In this document: positions 1 to 7,568 of the stretch, piece after piece
How positions within the stretch are numbered: position 1 is the stretch's first letter
Layout of the letters: each line of letters begins with the position of its first letter
DNA from: an uncultured Chitinophagaceae bacterium
GTDB taxonomy: Bacteria > Bacteroidota > Bacteroidia > Chitinophagales > Chitinophagaceae
Direction of reading: 5' to 3'
Assembly (NCBI GenBank): GCA_937919945.1
Contig: CALESY010000102.1
Span: 1 to 10,057, forward strand
Length of the DNA: 10,057 nucleotides
Notes under the pieces: generated by a model
The model's database searches: none
The model's input: the letters and a program-made list of their open reading frames with translations, nothing else
Told to the model about the DNA's origin: nothing
Made by a program: the position numbers and the translations under genes

Positions 1-35
1 TGCACCCTGTTTCTTTTTATGTAATCAGGCAATTA

Positions 36-1289
36 CTATTTCAGCTTGAATGCTTTTTTCACTTTGGCTACATAGTCCAGTTTCTCCCAAGTAAACAGTT
101 CTACTTTCACTTGCTTGGTTTTACCGTCTGCAGATTTGAAAGTTTTGGTTACAACCTGTGGTTCGCGGCCCATGTGGCCGTATGCAGCACACTCGCTATA
201 CATAGGCTGGCGCAGTTTCAGGCGTTGCTCTATGAAGTAAGGGCGCATATCAAATACTTCGCTTACTATTTTAGCTATCGCTCCGTCGTTCAGGTTTACT
301 TTGGCAGTACCATATGTGTTTACATAAATACCCATTGGCTTGGCAACACCTATTGCGTAAGATACCTGTACCAACACCTCGTCGCACACACCTGCTGCTA
401 CAAGGTTCTTAGCTATGTGGCGTGTAGCGTAAGCTGCAGAACGGTCTACCTTGCTGGGGTCTTTACCACTAAAGGCACCACCACCATGCGCACCTTTACC
501 ACCATAAGTATCTACGATGATTTTACGGCCTGTCAAACCGGTATCGCCATGCGGGCCACCGATAACGAATTTGCCCGTAGGGTTGATATGATAATTTATT
601 TTGTTGTTGAACAATGATTTGTACTGCGGGTACATTTTCATTACACGCGGTATCAGTATGTTCAACACGTCTTTCTTAATAGTTTCCTGCATTTTCTTCT
701 CTTCCGCAAAATCATCGTGCTGGGTAGAGATAACGATGGTGTCAATACGTACAGGTTTGTTGTCGTCGCTATACTCAAGTGTTACCTGGCTCTTGGCATC
801 TGGGCGCAAATACTTCATTTGCTTGCCCTCACGGCGGATGGCAGATAACTCGCGAAGCAATGCATGTGCCATATCAAGTGCCAATGGCATGTAGTTAGCC
901 GTTTCGTTTGTTGCGTAGCCAAACATCATACCTTGGTCGCCCGCACCCTGGTCTTCTTTTTTCTTTTTATCTACACCTTGGTTAATGTCGGGAGATTGCT
1001 CGTGAATAGCAGAGAGCACACCACAAGAGTTGGCTTCAAACATATACTCACTCTTTGTGTAGCCAATCTTAGTAATTACATCACGTGCTATGCTTTGCGC
1101 ATCGATGTAAGTATTGCATTTTACCTCGCCTGCCAGTACTACCTGTCCTGTAGTTACCAATGTTTCGCAAGCTATTTTAGAGTTGGCATCCCAAGCCAGA
1201 AAGTTATCAACTAATGCATCTGAAATCTGGTCTGCTACTTTATCAGGGTGTCCTTCCGATACAGACTCTGACGTAAATAAATAAGGCAT
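36..1289 (-). CDS. metK: S-adenosylmethionine synthetase (methionine adenosyltransferase)
   Basis: This cytosolic enzyme makes S-adenosylmethionine from methionine and ATP, releasing phosphate and diphosphate; SAM then supplies methylation and polyamine pathways. The 417-residue protein is complete and shows the family's landmarks. The N-terminal SEGHPDK stretch carries His14, Asp16 and Lys17. The first signature GAGDQGMMFGY lies at residues 115-125, a DTGLTGRK loop with Asp249 and Lys256 follows, and the glycine-rich second signature GGGAFSGKD is at 269-277. It is about 30 residues longer than E. coli MetK (384), mostly through an extended C-terminus and small insertions, as is usual in Bacteroidota. 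The ATG at 1289 is chosen because MPYLFTSESVSEGHPDK is the standard start. It lies 74 bp behind glmS on the same strand, so read-through from that operon is possible. No SAM riboswitch is recognisable upstream. Identification is secure; the operon link is inference. Confidence 0.98.
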   Translation of the reverse strand: MPYLFTSESVSEGHPDKVADQISDALVDNFLAWDANSKIACETLVTTGQVVLAGEVKCNTYIDAQSIARDVITKIGYTKSEYMFEANSCGVLSAIHEQSPDINQGVDKKKKEDQGAGDQGMMFGYATNETANYMPLALDMAHALLRELSAIRREGKQMKYLRPDAKSQVTLEYSDDNKPVRIDTIVISTQHDDFAEEKKMQETIKKDVLNILIPRVMKMYPQYKSLFNNKINYHINPTGKFVIGGPHGDTGLTGRKIIVDTYGGKGAHGGGAFSGKDPSKVDRSAAYATRHIAKNLVAAGVCDEVLVQVSYAIGVAKPMGIYVNTYGTAKVNLNDGAIAKIVSEVFDMRPYFIEQRLKLRQPMYSECAAYGHMGREPQVVTKTFKSADGKTKQVKVELFTWEKLDYVAKVKKAFKLK

Positions 1290-1363
1290 TTTGTTATGTA
1301 CTATTTATGATTTTAGAATAATGGTTCGCAATATAGCTAATAAATGCTGTTTTTAAGGGATAA

Positions 1364-3202
1364 TTACTCCACTGTTACCGATTTGGCAAGGTTTCTTGGC
1401 TGGTCAACATTGCACCCGCGCAATATGGCAATATGGTATGCCAGTAGTTGCAATGGTACTATGCTTACAAGCGGTGATAGTATTTCCTCCGTTTCGGGAA
1501 CTTCTATAATATGATCTGCTAAAGCGCGTATTTGAGTATCGCCCTTGTTTACTACAGCTATTATTTTACCCTTACGTGCCTTTACCTCTTGTACGTTCGA
1601 TACTATTTTTTCGTACGCGCTTTGGTTGGTTGCAAGAAACACTACCGGCATTTCTTCATCAATCAATGCGATAGGTCCGTGCTTCATTTCTGCAGCCGGG
1701 TAGCCCTCGGCATGTATGTAGGATATTTCTTTCAACTTTAAGGCGCCCTCAAGTGCAACAGGGAAATTGTAGCCTCGACCTAAATACAGGAAGTTGCTTG
1801 CATCTTTATAAATAGCTGCCAGCTCTTTTATCTGTGCATCCAGTTTCAGCGTTTCTTCTATCTTCTTAGGTATGTTCTCCAGTTCGTAGAGTATCTCGCG
1901 TAGTTTTGATGTTGATACAGTACCTTTTTCCTGTGCTATCTGCAAGGCTATCAGCGTCAGCATACATATCTGTGTAGAGAATGCTTTGGTTGATGCTACC
2001 CCTATTTCGGGCCCTGCGTGTGTATAAGAACCTGCATGAGATGTACGTGCAATGGATGAACCGATGACGTTGCATATACCATATATCAATGCCTGCCTTT
2101 CTTTCGCAAGTTCTATGGCCGCAAGGGTATCGGCCGTTTCGCCCGATTGTGATATGGCTATTACTACGTCTTTCTCATATATTACAGGGTTCCGGTAGCG
2201 AAACTCTGATGCGTATTCTACCTCAACAGGTACACGTGCCAGGTCTTCTATCAGGTATTCGCCAATCAGGCCGCTATGCCAAGATGTACCACAAGCGGTT
2301 ATGAGAAAACGTTCAGCGTTGTCTATACGTTTGGTGTATTCATTCAATCCTCCCAGCTTTATCCAGCCTTGTTGGGCATTCATACGGCCACGAAGGCTGT
2401 CTGCTATAGCTTTAGGTTGCTCATATATTTCCTTGAGCATGAAGTGTTCAAACCCGCCCTTTTCAATAGCCTCCAGACTCATTTCAAGTGTTTTGATGGC
2501 CGGCGATTTTTGCACATTGCCCAACGTCTTTACTGTAAAGTCGCCACTTCTGTTTACAACAGCATACTCCTGATCGTCCAGATACACTACGTTTTTAGTG
2601 TATTCGATAATGGGCGATGCATCAGATGCTATATAAAATTCATCATCACCTATGCCTATTACCAACGGGCTACCTTTACGGGCTGCTATCAGTTGGTCGG
2701 GGTTATTTTTGTCTATTATTACAATGGCATACGCACCTACTACCTCGTTCAGTGCTACACGTACAGCATCTTCCAGCGTACTTTTATCCTGCTTCCAAAC
2801 TTCTTCTATCAGGTTTACCAATACTTCCGTATCCGTATCAGAATGAAATTTGTATCCACGTTTTGTCAGTTCTTCTTTGATGGCGGCATAGTTTTCAATA
2901 ATGCCATTGTGGATGATGGCAAGATTGCCCGATTGTGATAGGTGCGGATGTGCATTACGGTCGTTGGGCTCGCCATGGGTAGCCCAGCGTGTATGGCCAA
3001 TGCCTATATTCGCAGTCAGTTTTTCTCCGTCAGTTACTTTTTCAAGCTCACTTACTTTACCTGCTTTTTTATATACAGTTAGGTTGCCGTTTAGTAATGC
3101 TATACCTGCACTGTCATACCCCCTGTATTCAAGGCGTTTCAGCCCTTTCAATAATATGGGGAATGCTTCTTTAGAACCTATATATCCAACGATGCCGCAC
3201 AT
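1364..3202 (-). CDS. glmS: Glutamine--fructose-6-phosphate aminotransferase (isomerizing)
   Basis: GlmS converts fructose-6-phosphate and glutamine to glucosamine-6-phosphate and glutamate, the committed step towards UDP-GlcNAc for peptidoglycan and lipopolysaccharide. The 612-residue length matches the family (E. coli 609). The N-terminal class II glutamine amidotransferase domain (about 1-225) begins MCGIVGYIG, leaving Cys2 as nucleophile after Met removal, with RGYDSAG at 28-34, HTRWATHG at 70-77 and HNG at 98-100. Two SIS sugar-isomerase domains follow (about 290-425 and 460-600). They include CGTSW at 304-308, SQSGETADT at 351-359 and GPEIGVASTKAFS at 397-409. The C-terminal tail NLAKSVTVE carries the catalytic Lys607. 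The start is fixed by the need for Cys2. It lies 28 bp downstream of the DUF4270 gene on the same strand, so cotranscription is likely. The leader is too short for a glmS ribozyme, so regulation must be by other means. Confidence 0.98.
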   Translation of the reverse strand: MCGIVGYIGSKEAFPILLKGLKRLEYRGYDSAGIALLNGNLTVYKKAGKVSELEKVTDGEKLTANIGIGHTRWATHGEPNDRNAHPHLSQSGNLAIIHNGIIENYAAIKEELTKRGYKFHSDTDTEVLVNLIEEVWKQDKSTLEDAVRVALNEVVGAYAIVIIDKNNPDQLIAARKGSPLVIGIGDDEFYIASDASPIIEYTKNVVYLDDQEYAVVNRSGDFTVKTLGNVQKSPAIKTLEMSLEAIEKGGFEHFMLKEIYEQPKAIADSLRGRMNAQQGWIKLGGLNEYTKRIDNAERFLITACGTSWHSGLIGEYLIEDLARVPVEVEYASEFRYRNPVIYEKDVVIAISQSGETADTLAAIELAKERQALIYGICNVIGSSIARTSHAGSYTHAGPEIGVASTKAFSTQICMLTLIALQIAQEKGTVSTSKLREILYELENIPKKIEETLKLDAQIKELAAIYKDASNFLYLGRGYNFPVALEGALKLKEISYIHAEGYPAAEMKHGPIALIDEEMPVVFLATNQSAYEKIVSNVQEVKARKGKIIAVVNKGDTQIRALADHIIEVPETEEILSPLVSIVPLQLLAYHIAILRGCNVDQPRNLAKSVTVE

Positions 3203-3230
3203 ATTAGTTGTGTAATGGTTATTTATGTGA

Positions 3231-4634
3231 TTAGTTTGCTTGCGTATAGGTAATGTTCAACCGTATGCTGTAAGTGCTGTGTTTGCCACCGGCAATCAGC
3301 CTGTATGCACCTGGATACGTTACCGTTCCGTTTATACGTAAATGTAACTCTTCTGCTTTATTCATAATAGCTTTTTGTACCTCGCGGGGTATGTTAAGCT
3401 TCCATTGAGAAATGGTGACACCATTAATGGTAACTTCCTGCTTTGTACCATCTACAAATGTAAAAACAGATGTGTTATCGCTGGCGTTAGCAAGGTCAAG
3501 TATGGTATATGATTTGCCTGTAGCATCCACACCAACAGGAAATATACGGTTGGGTTCTCTCATTACTTCTGCATCGGGGTCGCCGGCTACACTTACTTTG
3601 GTTATTACCAGTTGTGCTTTATTAATGATAGCAGTTGGCAGGTTTTTGATGTACGGAATGCGTATATCCAAAGCAGCACCCGGCTCGTTTTGTAATAATA
3701 TAATCGAATCGCTTACTTGTGTTGTAGTGCGTTTCACAAAAGGGTAAGCCGGGTAACCATCGTATTTTCGGCTGATGTAGTTGAAATGTGCGCAGTCTGA
3801 CGTAGTGAAGTTAAGGAACGATGTACTGATATTATCAGGGTTGGTATTGCCGTTCTGATTGTAATACAAGGCTATAGAAGCGCGGGCATAGTCTGTAGAG
3901 CCAGACAGGAAGAAGTATGGTATTACCTTGCAGGTGTTATTATTGGTGTCTCTTGCGGCTATATATAAGCCTTTGATGGTATTTAAGAAATCACCGTTAT
4001 TGTTTGCATTTTTTGCTGCTGTTACCAACTCATTCAGGAAACTGCCTTTCAGTTTGATGCGCAAATGCGGTGCTCGTTTGCTGCCTGCTACTTTTATAGA
4101 ATCGGTCTTCAGGTTGTAAAGGTTCACGCTTACCGGGTCGCTCACAGGGTTGGCATAATCCACAGCTTTTTTGTCTTTGCTATAGTATAGTGTGTCCCTG
4201 CTCATGCTCTCGGTAACCCTGTACACTACATACTCTAAGCTAGCGTTTTTGTTATTGGTATCTCCCCAGCTAAAACCGGAATATGGAAGTATCAACACGG
4301 CAGAGTCTGGTGTAGATGCCAATGTAAGGTTTGACGCAGTAGGTACTACCTGCATGTAGATGCCCCAGTTGGTGCGCCCGAAGAATGCATCGTTCGTTAC
4401 GCCGGCAGCATGTACAATATTGGTTGTTGTGGGTGTAAACCCGGTGGCAATAGAGTCGTCTTCTACTGTTTTAGAGATGATGGTAAGGGTATCTCCAATG
4501 GCGTTAGAGAATATATCGTCCGAAGCAGGAGCAATACCTGCTTTAATAATAGTATCTTCCTTGCAACCCGTAGCACTGATGGCGAAACCCGAAATCAGCA
4601 GCCCTATTGCAAGGTTCAATAAATTGTTTTTCAA
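3231..4634 (-). CDS. DUF4270 family lipoprotein, probably surface exposed
   Basis: A 467-residue predicted lipoprotein that I assign to the DUF4270 family from sequence character and its neighbourhood; its function is unknown. Residues 1-23 form a type II signal peptide with a hydrophobic core (about 5-20) and the lipobox-like ATGC ending at Cys24. The residues after the cysteine are Lys-Glu-Asp, fitting the K-(D/E)2 lipoprotein export signal described in Bacteroidota for transfer to the outer face of the outer membrane. The mature part is Thr/Ser/Asn-rich and beta-strand-like. It includes a conserved-looking NDAFFGRTNWGIYMQ region (81-95), DSAVLILPY (110-118), and a C-terminal strand-rich section ending RLNITYTQAN. 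There is no catalytic signature. It sits 38 bp after the GT5-like gene and 28 bp before glmS, a grouping I associate with this phylum. The gene is intact. The family call is fairly sure, surface location is inferred, and the role is not known. Confidence 0.85.
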   Translation of the reverse strand: MKNNLLNLAIGLLISGFAISATGCKEDTIIKAGIAPASDDIFSNAIGDTLTIISKTVEDDSIATGFTPTTTNIVHAAGVTNDAFFGRTNWGIYMQVVPTASNLTLASTPDSAVLILPYSGFSWGDTNNKNASLEYVVYRVTESMSRDTLYYSKDKKAVDYANPVSDPVSVNLYNLKTDSIKVAGSKRAPHLRIKLKGSFLNELVTAAKNANNNGDFLNTIKGLYIAARDTNNNTCKVIPYFFLSGSTDYARASIALYYNQNGNTNPDNISTSFLNFTTSDCAHFNYISRKYDGYPAYPFVKRTTTQVSDSIILLQNEPGAALDIRIPYIKNLPTAIINKAQLVITKVSVAGDPDAEVMREPNRIFPVGVDATGKSYTILDLANASDNTSVFTFVDGTKQEVTINGVTISQWKLNIPREVQKAIMNKAEELHLRINGTVTYPGAYRLIAGGKHSTYSIRLNITYTQAN

Positions 4635-4672
4635 CGTAGAAGTTATTTTCAGCGAAAGTGATAAAAGAAATA

Positions 4673-5497
4673 CTAAGACTCTGTTAAGCTTTTATACAGG
4701 TCGAGCAGCGAGCTTACATCTTCCTTCCAGCTTTCTTCGTATTTCACTACTTTTTTGTAGCGGCTTGGCTTTATTTCGTCTGCTATTGCTTTATCCAGTG
4801 TATCAGAGCCGTGTACCACTACGTCGGCATACTTACTGCCGCCAAGTGTCAAGGCTGTGCTTGTGCCATCTTTGTACACGTCCAGGTCTTTTTCTTTAAT
4901 ATCGGCACTAACCAATGCTTTTTTTACAAAGTCATTGCTTAGTTTTTCATTAAACTGTCCGTCTTGCGCGGTATATATCACTTTTGAATAGCCGAAAACA
5001 GGTTCTTTTTTATAAGCCGTTTTCAGGTAGGCAGGTATCAGCGATGTCATCCAGCCGTGGCAGTGGATAACGTGTGGCGGCCAGCCAAATTTCTTAACTG
5101 TTTCCAATGCGCTTTTGCAGAAGAATATCATGCGCTCTGCATTATCGTCAAAGAAATTGTCCTGATCGTCACGGAAAACGTGTTTACGCTTGAAGTAATC
5201 ATCGTTATCCATAAAATATACCTGTAGGCGTGCGCTAGGCAGAGATGCTACTTTTATTATCAGCGGATAGTCGTCTTTATCTATTATTACGTTAATTCCC
5301 GACAGGCGTACCACCTCGTGCAGGCGGTGTCGGCGTTCGTTTATCAGCCCGAAGCGGGGCATGATAACACGTACTTCCAAACCGGAATCAAAAGTTTTGA
5401 CTGCCAGTTTATTCAGTATATGTGCAAAATCGGTAAACTCAATGTATGGGGATAGTTCGTTGGCAACAATTAAAACACGTTTTTTCTCTGCAGACAT
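4673..5497 (-). CDS. Half-length glycogen/starch synthase-like protein (GT5 catalytic-domain fold, N-terminal half only)
   Basis: This 274-residue protein resembles the N-terminal Rossmann-like half of glycogen/starch synthases (Glyco_transf_5, GT5) and is commonly labelled glycogen synthase in Bacteroidota. It opens with KKRVLIVANELSPY, has EVRVIMPRFG at 41-50 and the family's HxHxW element as HCHGW at 145-149. The C-terminal GT1-type Rossmann domain is absent; full GlgA proteins are about 475 residues. The ADP-glucose-binding KTGGL motif is also not conserved: the aligned stretch reads EFTDF (20-24). Glycogen synthesis by this protein alone is therefore doubtful. The ATG at 5497 is preferred over an in-frame ATG at 5578, because the extension has no family similarity and a promoter-like TAATTTTG lies inside it. 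It is the first gene of a probable operon with the DUF4270 lipoprotein and glmS, and is divergent from panC. The fold assignment is good; the function is open. Confidence 0.85.
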   Translation of the reverse strand: MSAEKKRVLIVANELSPYIEFTDFAHILNKLAVKTFDSGLEVRVIMPRFGLINERRHRLHEVVRLSGINVIIDKDDYPLIIKVASLPSARLQVYFMDNDDYFKRKHVFRDDQDNFFDDNAERMIFFCKSALETVKKFGWPPHVIHCHGWMTSLIPAYLKTAYKKEPVFGYSKVIYTAQDGQFNEKLSNDFVKKALVSADIKEKDLDVYKDGTSTALTLGGSKYADVVVHGSDTLDKAIADEIKPSRYKKVVKYEESWKEDVSSLLDLYKSLTES

Positions 5498-5551
5498 GCG
5501 GAATGTTAGATTAAAACAAGAAAAAAAATTAAACTTGTCGGAAATTGACTG

Positions 5552-5559
5552 CAAAATTA
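5552..5559 (-). promoter_or_regulatory. Candidate -7 promoter box for the GT5-like/DUF4270/glmS operon
   Basis: On the minus strand the sequence reads TAATTTTG, an exact match to the Bacteroidota -7 consensus TAnnTTTG. A TTG that could serve as the -33 element lies at 5576-5578, with a 16-base spacer that is slightly short for the consensus. Transcription would begin near 5545, giving a leader of roughly 48 bases before the ATG at 5497 and excluding the upstream ATG at 5578. This is inferred from consensus only. Confidence 0.5.
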
Positions 5560-5614
5560 CGAAAATATTATATTCCAACCCCGCATATTATGTTGGAAAG
5601 GCAAAAAACAGTTT

Positions 5615-6460
5615 ATGGTCATATTTAAAAAACTTGCTGATATACAACAATATATAGCTACCGTAATGGCAAGTAGCAGGCAGGTAGGCTTTGTACCTAC
5701 TATGGGTGCCCTGCACGAAGGCCACGCTTCGTTAGTGAGGCAAGCAATAGAAGGGGCAGATATAGTAGTTGCCAGCATATTTGTAAACCCTACCCAGTTT
5801 AACGATAAAACAGATTTTGAAAAATACCCTATATCTGTAGAGGCAGATATTATGATGCTGATTGAGGCAGGCTGTGATGTCTTGTTTCTGCCTAATGTGG
5901 AAGAAATGTATCCTAATGGTACTAACAGTATGCCATCTTACAACTTCGGCTACCTCGATACGGTACTGGAGGGCGAAAAACGTCCCGGCCATTTCAAAGG
6001 GGTGGGGCAGGTAGTAGCCCGCCTGTTGGATATTATAAAGCCCGATAAGCTGTTTATGGGGCAGAAAGATTATCAGCAATGTATGGTGGTGAAAAACCTG
6101 CTGCAACAGTTGGGCAGTCCTGTAGATATGGTAATATGCCCCACCAAGCGAGAGGCAGACGGCTTGGCAATGAGCAGCCGCAACCGCCGCCTTACAGAGC
6201 CGCAACGTGCGTTGGCAGGCGTCATATACCAGTGTTTAGTATCCATTAGCACAAAACAGGCTGAAGGCAACTTTGCCCTTGTACAAAAAGAATGTGCCGA
6301 CCTGATGGCAGCAAAAGGGTTTGAGGTAGAATATATAGCATTGGCAGATGCCAATGATTTAACCCTGTTGGATAACTACGATACCAACCGCCCTATGGTA
6401 GCCCTGATAGCCGCCAAACTGGGCGATATAAGGTTGATAGATAATATGCTGTTAGGATGA
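5615..6460 (+). CDS. panC: Pantothenate synthetase (pantoate--beta-alanine ligase)
   Basis: PanC joins pantoate and beta-alanine in an ATP-dependent reaction through a pantoyl-adenylate intermediate, giving pantothenate for coenzyme A. The 281-residue protein is full length (family about 280). The HIGH-like nucleotide-binding motif appears in PTMGALHEGH at 28-37 (His34, His37). Further landmarks are SIFVNPTQF at 54-62, RPGHFKGV at 123-130, GQKDYQQ at 149-155 and the KMSKS-like loop region READGLAMSSRN at 179-190. The ATG at 5615 puts the first motif at the usual distance from the N-terminus. The gene diverges from the GT5-like operon across 117 bp. It overlaps the next gene by the four bases ATGA, implying translational coupling. 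panD, which often accompanies panC, is not in this window. A convincing promoter was not found, although a weak TATGTTGG lies at 5589-5596. Confidence 0.98.
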   Translation: MVIFKKLADIQQYIATVMASSRQVGFVPTMGALHEGHASLVRQAIEGADIVVASIFVNPTQFNDKTDFEKYPISVEADIMMLIEAGCDVLFLPNVEEMYPNGTNSMPSYNFGYLDTVLEGEKRPGHFKGVGQVVARLLDIIKPDKLFMGQKDYQQCMVVKNLLQQLGSPVDMVICPTKREADGLAMSSRNRRLTEPQRALAGVIYQCLVSISTKQAEGNFALVQKECADLMAAKGFEVEYIALADANDLTLLDNYDTNRPMVALIAAKLGDIRLIDNMLLG

Positions 6461-6924
6461 TGGATATTCAGTTAGTGAAAGACGCAGCATTACTCTTGCC
6501 ATTGAGCAGGCAACTGCAAGAATTGCACCAACGGGCATTCCCTCATATATTCAAGCCTTTTGATGAAGCGGCTGTCGCAACCTACTTTAATGATTGTATG
6601 GCTGATGATGCATACAGGCATTATGCGGCATTTGAGGATGGAATGGCTTGCGGATATATTCAGGCACAGCACATAGAAAGGCCTGAGAGTGCGTTTGTAG
6701 CATCGTACGGTTATATACATATTCATCAACTGATAGTAGGGAACGGAAGCAGGCAAAAAGGTATTGCTACAGCATTGATGAATACAGTTCTTGCTTTTGC
6801 TCGCGAAATGGGTTCTGCAAGAATAGATCTGACAGTGTGGAACTTTAACGAGGCTGCACACAGCTTTTTTAAAAAAACCGGCTTTACAGATGATTTACAG
6901 AGAATGTACATCAACCTGCCATAA
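6457..6924 (+). CDS. GNAT family N-acetyltransferase
   Basis: A 155-residue single-domain protein of the GNAT superfamily, which transfers an acetyl group from acetyl-CoA to an amine; the acceptor cannot be read from sequence. The acetyl-CoA-binding motif A is visible as strand IHQLIV (89-94) followed by the pyrophosphate-binding loop RQKGIA (99-104, the Q/RxxGxG/A pattern) and a helix (about 104-118). Motif B follows as strand ARIDLTVW (121-128), then NFNEAAHSFFKKTGF (129-143), typical of the family's C-terminal helix and beta turn. The first ATG overlaps the panC stop as ATGA, and a second ATG immediately after it (6460) is equally plausible; either way it is translationally coupled to panC. 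It ends 3 bp from the convergent DUF6992-like gene with no visible terminator between. The family is clear; the substrate is unknown. Confidence 0.93.
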   Translation: MMDIQLVKDAALLLPLSRQLQELHQRAFPHIFKPFDEAAVATYFNDCMADDAYRHYAAFEDGMACGYIQAQHIERPESAFVASYGYIHIHQLIVGNGSRQKGIATALMNTVLAFAREMGSARIDLTVWNFNEAAHSFFKKTGFTDDLQRMYINLP

Positions 6925-6927
6925 TCT

Positions 6928-7533
6928 TTACAGCTTTATATTCAACCCCACACCATTGCCCGTTACGCAAATACCATCTAATAGTTTATACCAGTTTTTG
7001 TTTTGATGCTGGTGCAGTGCAAACATAGTACCGTCAAATATAAACAGGAACACGCCTTGCATCATAATGGATTTGCCAAAGCCACGCCATTCGGCAGGGT
7101 TATTCATATCATCTGCATAACCTACCAAAGCAGCGCCGCTGGTTATATACACTACATCCAGCCCTGCATTCAGCAGAAACATGCGTTTGCCGCTTTCATA
7201 ACGGTTCAGCATTGTACCGCAAGCCATAGATTCTTTGGCTTCTTTACGTGCACCCAGATAACCCATACCCGCAATACCTAAATTGACTGCACCCCACAGT
7301 GCATTCATAGTATGGAAAGATTGCCACTCTTTGTCTGTAGCCACCAAAGCCCCCGTTACACCACCTACAATATTGGCAGCACCCCATGCGCCCAGTATCT
7401 TCATGCCTGTATGGTTGGCCTTTATTCGTAGAGTATTCAGTTTTGTAAATGCAGCATCATCTGCTACAAAACGCTGTGCCTTAGCCGGCACTATAATAAG
7501 AGAAAATAATAACGTGAAAATAGCAAAACGCAT
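6928..7533 (-). CDS. DUF6992-like predicted secreted/membrane protein
   Basis: A 201-residue protein that I tentatively place in the DUF6992 family; no function is known to me. Residues 1-19 form a signal peptide (short charged start, hydrophobic FAIFTLLFSLIIV, AKA before a likely cut at Gln20). The remainder has four hydrophobic, Gly/Ala-rich segments at about 43-65, 74-94, 118-138 and 154-174. These suggest a polytopic inner-membrane protein. Recognisable blocks are WQSFHTMNALWGAVNLGIAG (70-89), LNAGLDVVYITSGAAL (121-136) and the GVFLFIFDGTMF stretch (160-171). A short strand-like tail, GNGVGLNIKL, ends the protein. It lies 100 bp downstream of pyk on the same strand, but an intrinsic terminator intervenes and I see no promoter in the 35 or so bases between that terminator and the ATG. 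Expression may depend on read-through. The family name is given from memory and needs a profile search. Confidence 0.75.
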   Translation of the reverse strand: MRFAIFTLLFSLIIVPAKAQRFVADDAAFTKLNTLRIKANHTGMKILGAWGAANIVGGVTGALVATDKEWQSFHTMNALWGAVNLGIAGMGYLGARKEAKESMACGTMLNRYESGKRMFLLNAGLDVVYITSGAALVGYADDMNNPAEWRGFGKSIMMQGVFLFIFDGTMFALHQHQNKNWYKLLDGICVTGNGVGLNIKL

Positions 7534-7568
7534 ATTGATAGTATTTGATAAATAAACGCAGAATAAAT

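Noticed and set aside
1..35. Terminator downstream of metK
   Set aside because: Only a 4-bp CCTG/CAGG pairing with a long loop is visible and no T run follows on the minus strand within the window.
1290..1363. Possible SAM riboswitch or promoter ahead of metK
   Set aside because: The 74 bases show no paired stems of a SAM-binding RNA that I can recognise. The only promoter-like word (TATATTGC on the minus strand, 1328-1335) departs from the consensus and has no -33 partner.
2276..2938. A 220-codon plus-strand open frame opposite glmS, and similar long frames opposite metK, pyk and panC
   Set aside because: They lie wholly within strongly conserved genes on the other strand, have Cys/Tyr/Phe-rich compositions typical of shadow frames, and show no domain.
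3203..3230. Possible glmS ribozyme ahead of glmS
   Set aside because: Only 28 bases separate glmS from the upstream stop codon, far too short for that ribozyme, which is also a feature mainly of Gram-positive bacteria.
5498..5578. N-terminal extension of the GT5-like protein from an ATG at 5578
   Set aside because: The added 27 residues have no family similarity and overlap a better promoter box; the family normally begins at the KKRVLIVANE strand.
5589..5596. TATGTTGG as the panC promoter
   Set aside because: It resembles TAnnTTTG only partly, there is no TTG at a usable distance upstream, and the leader would be only about a dozen bases. The true promoter remains unassigned.
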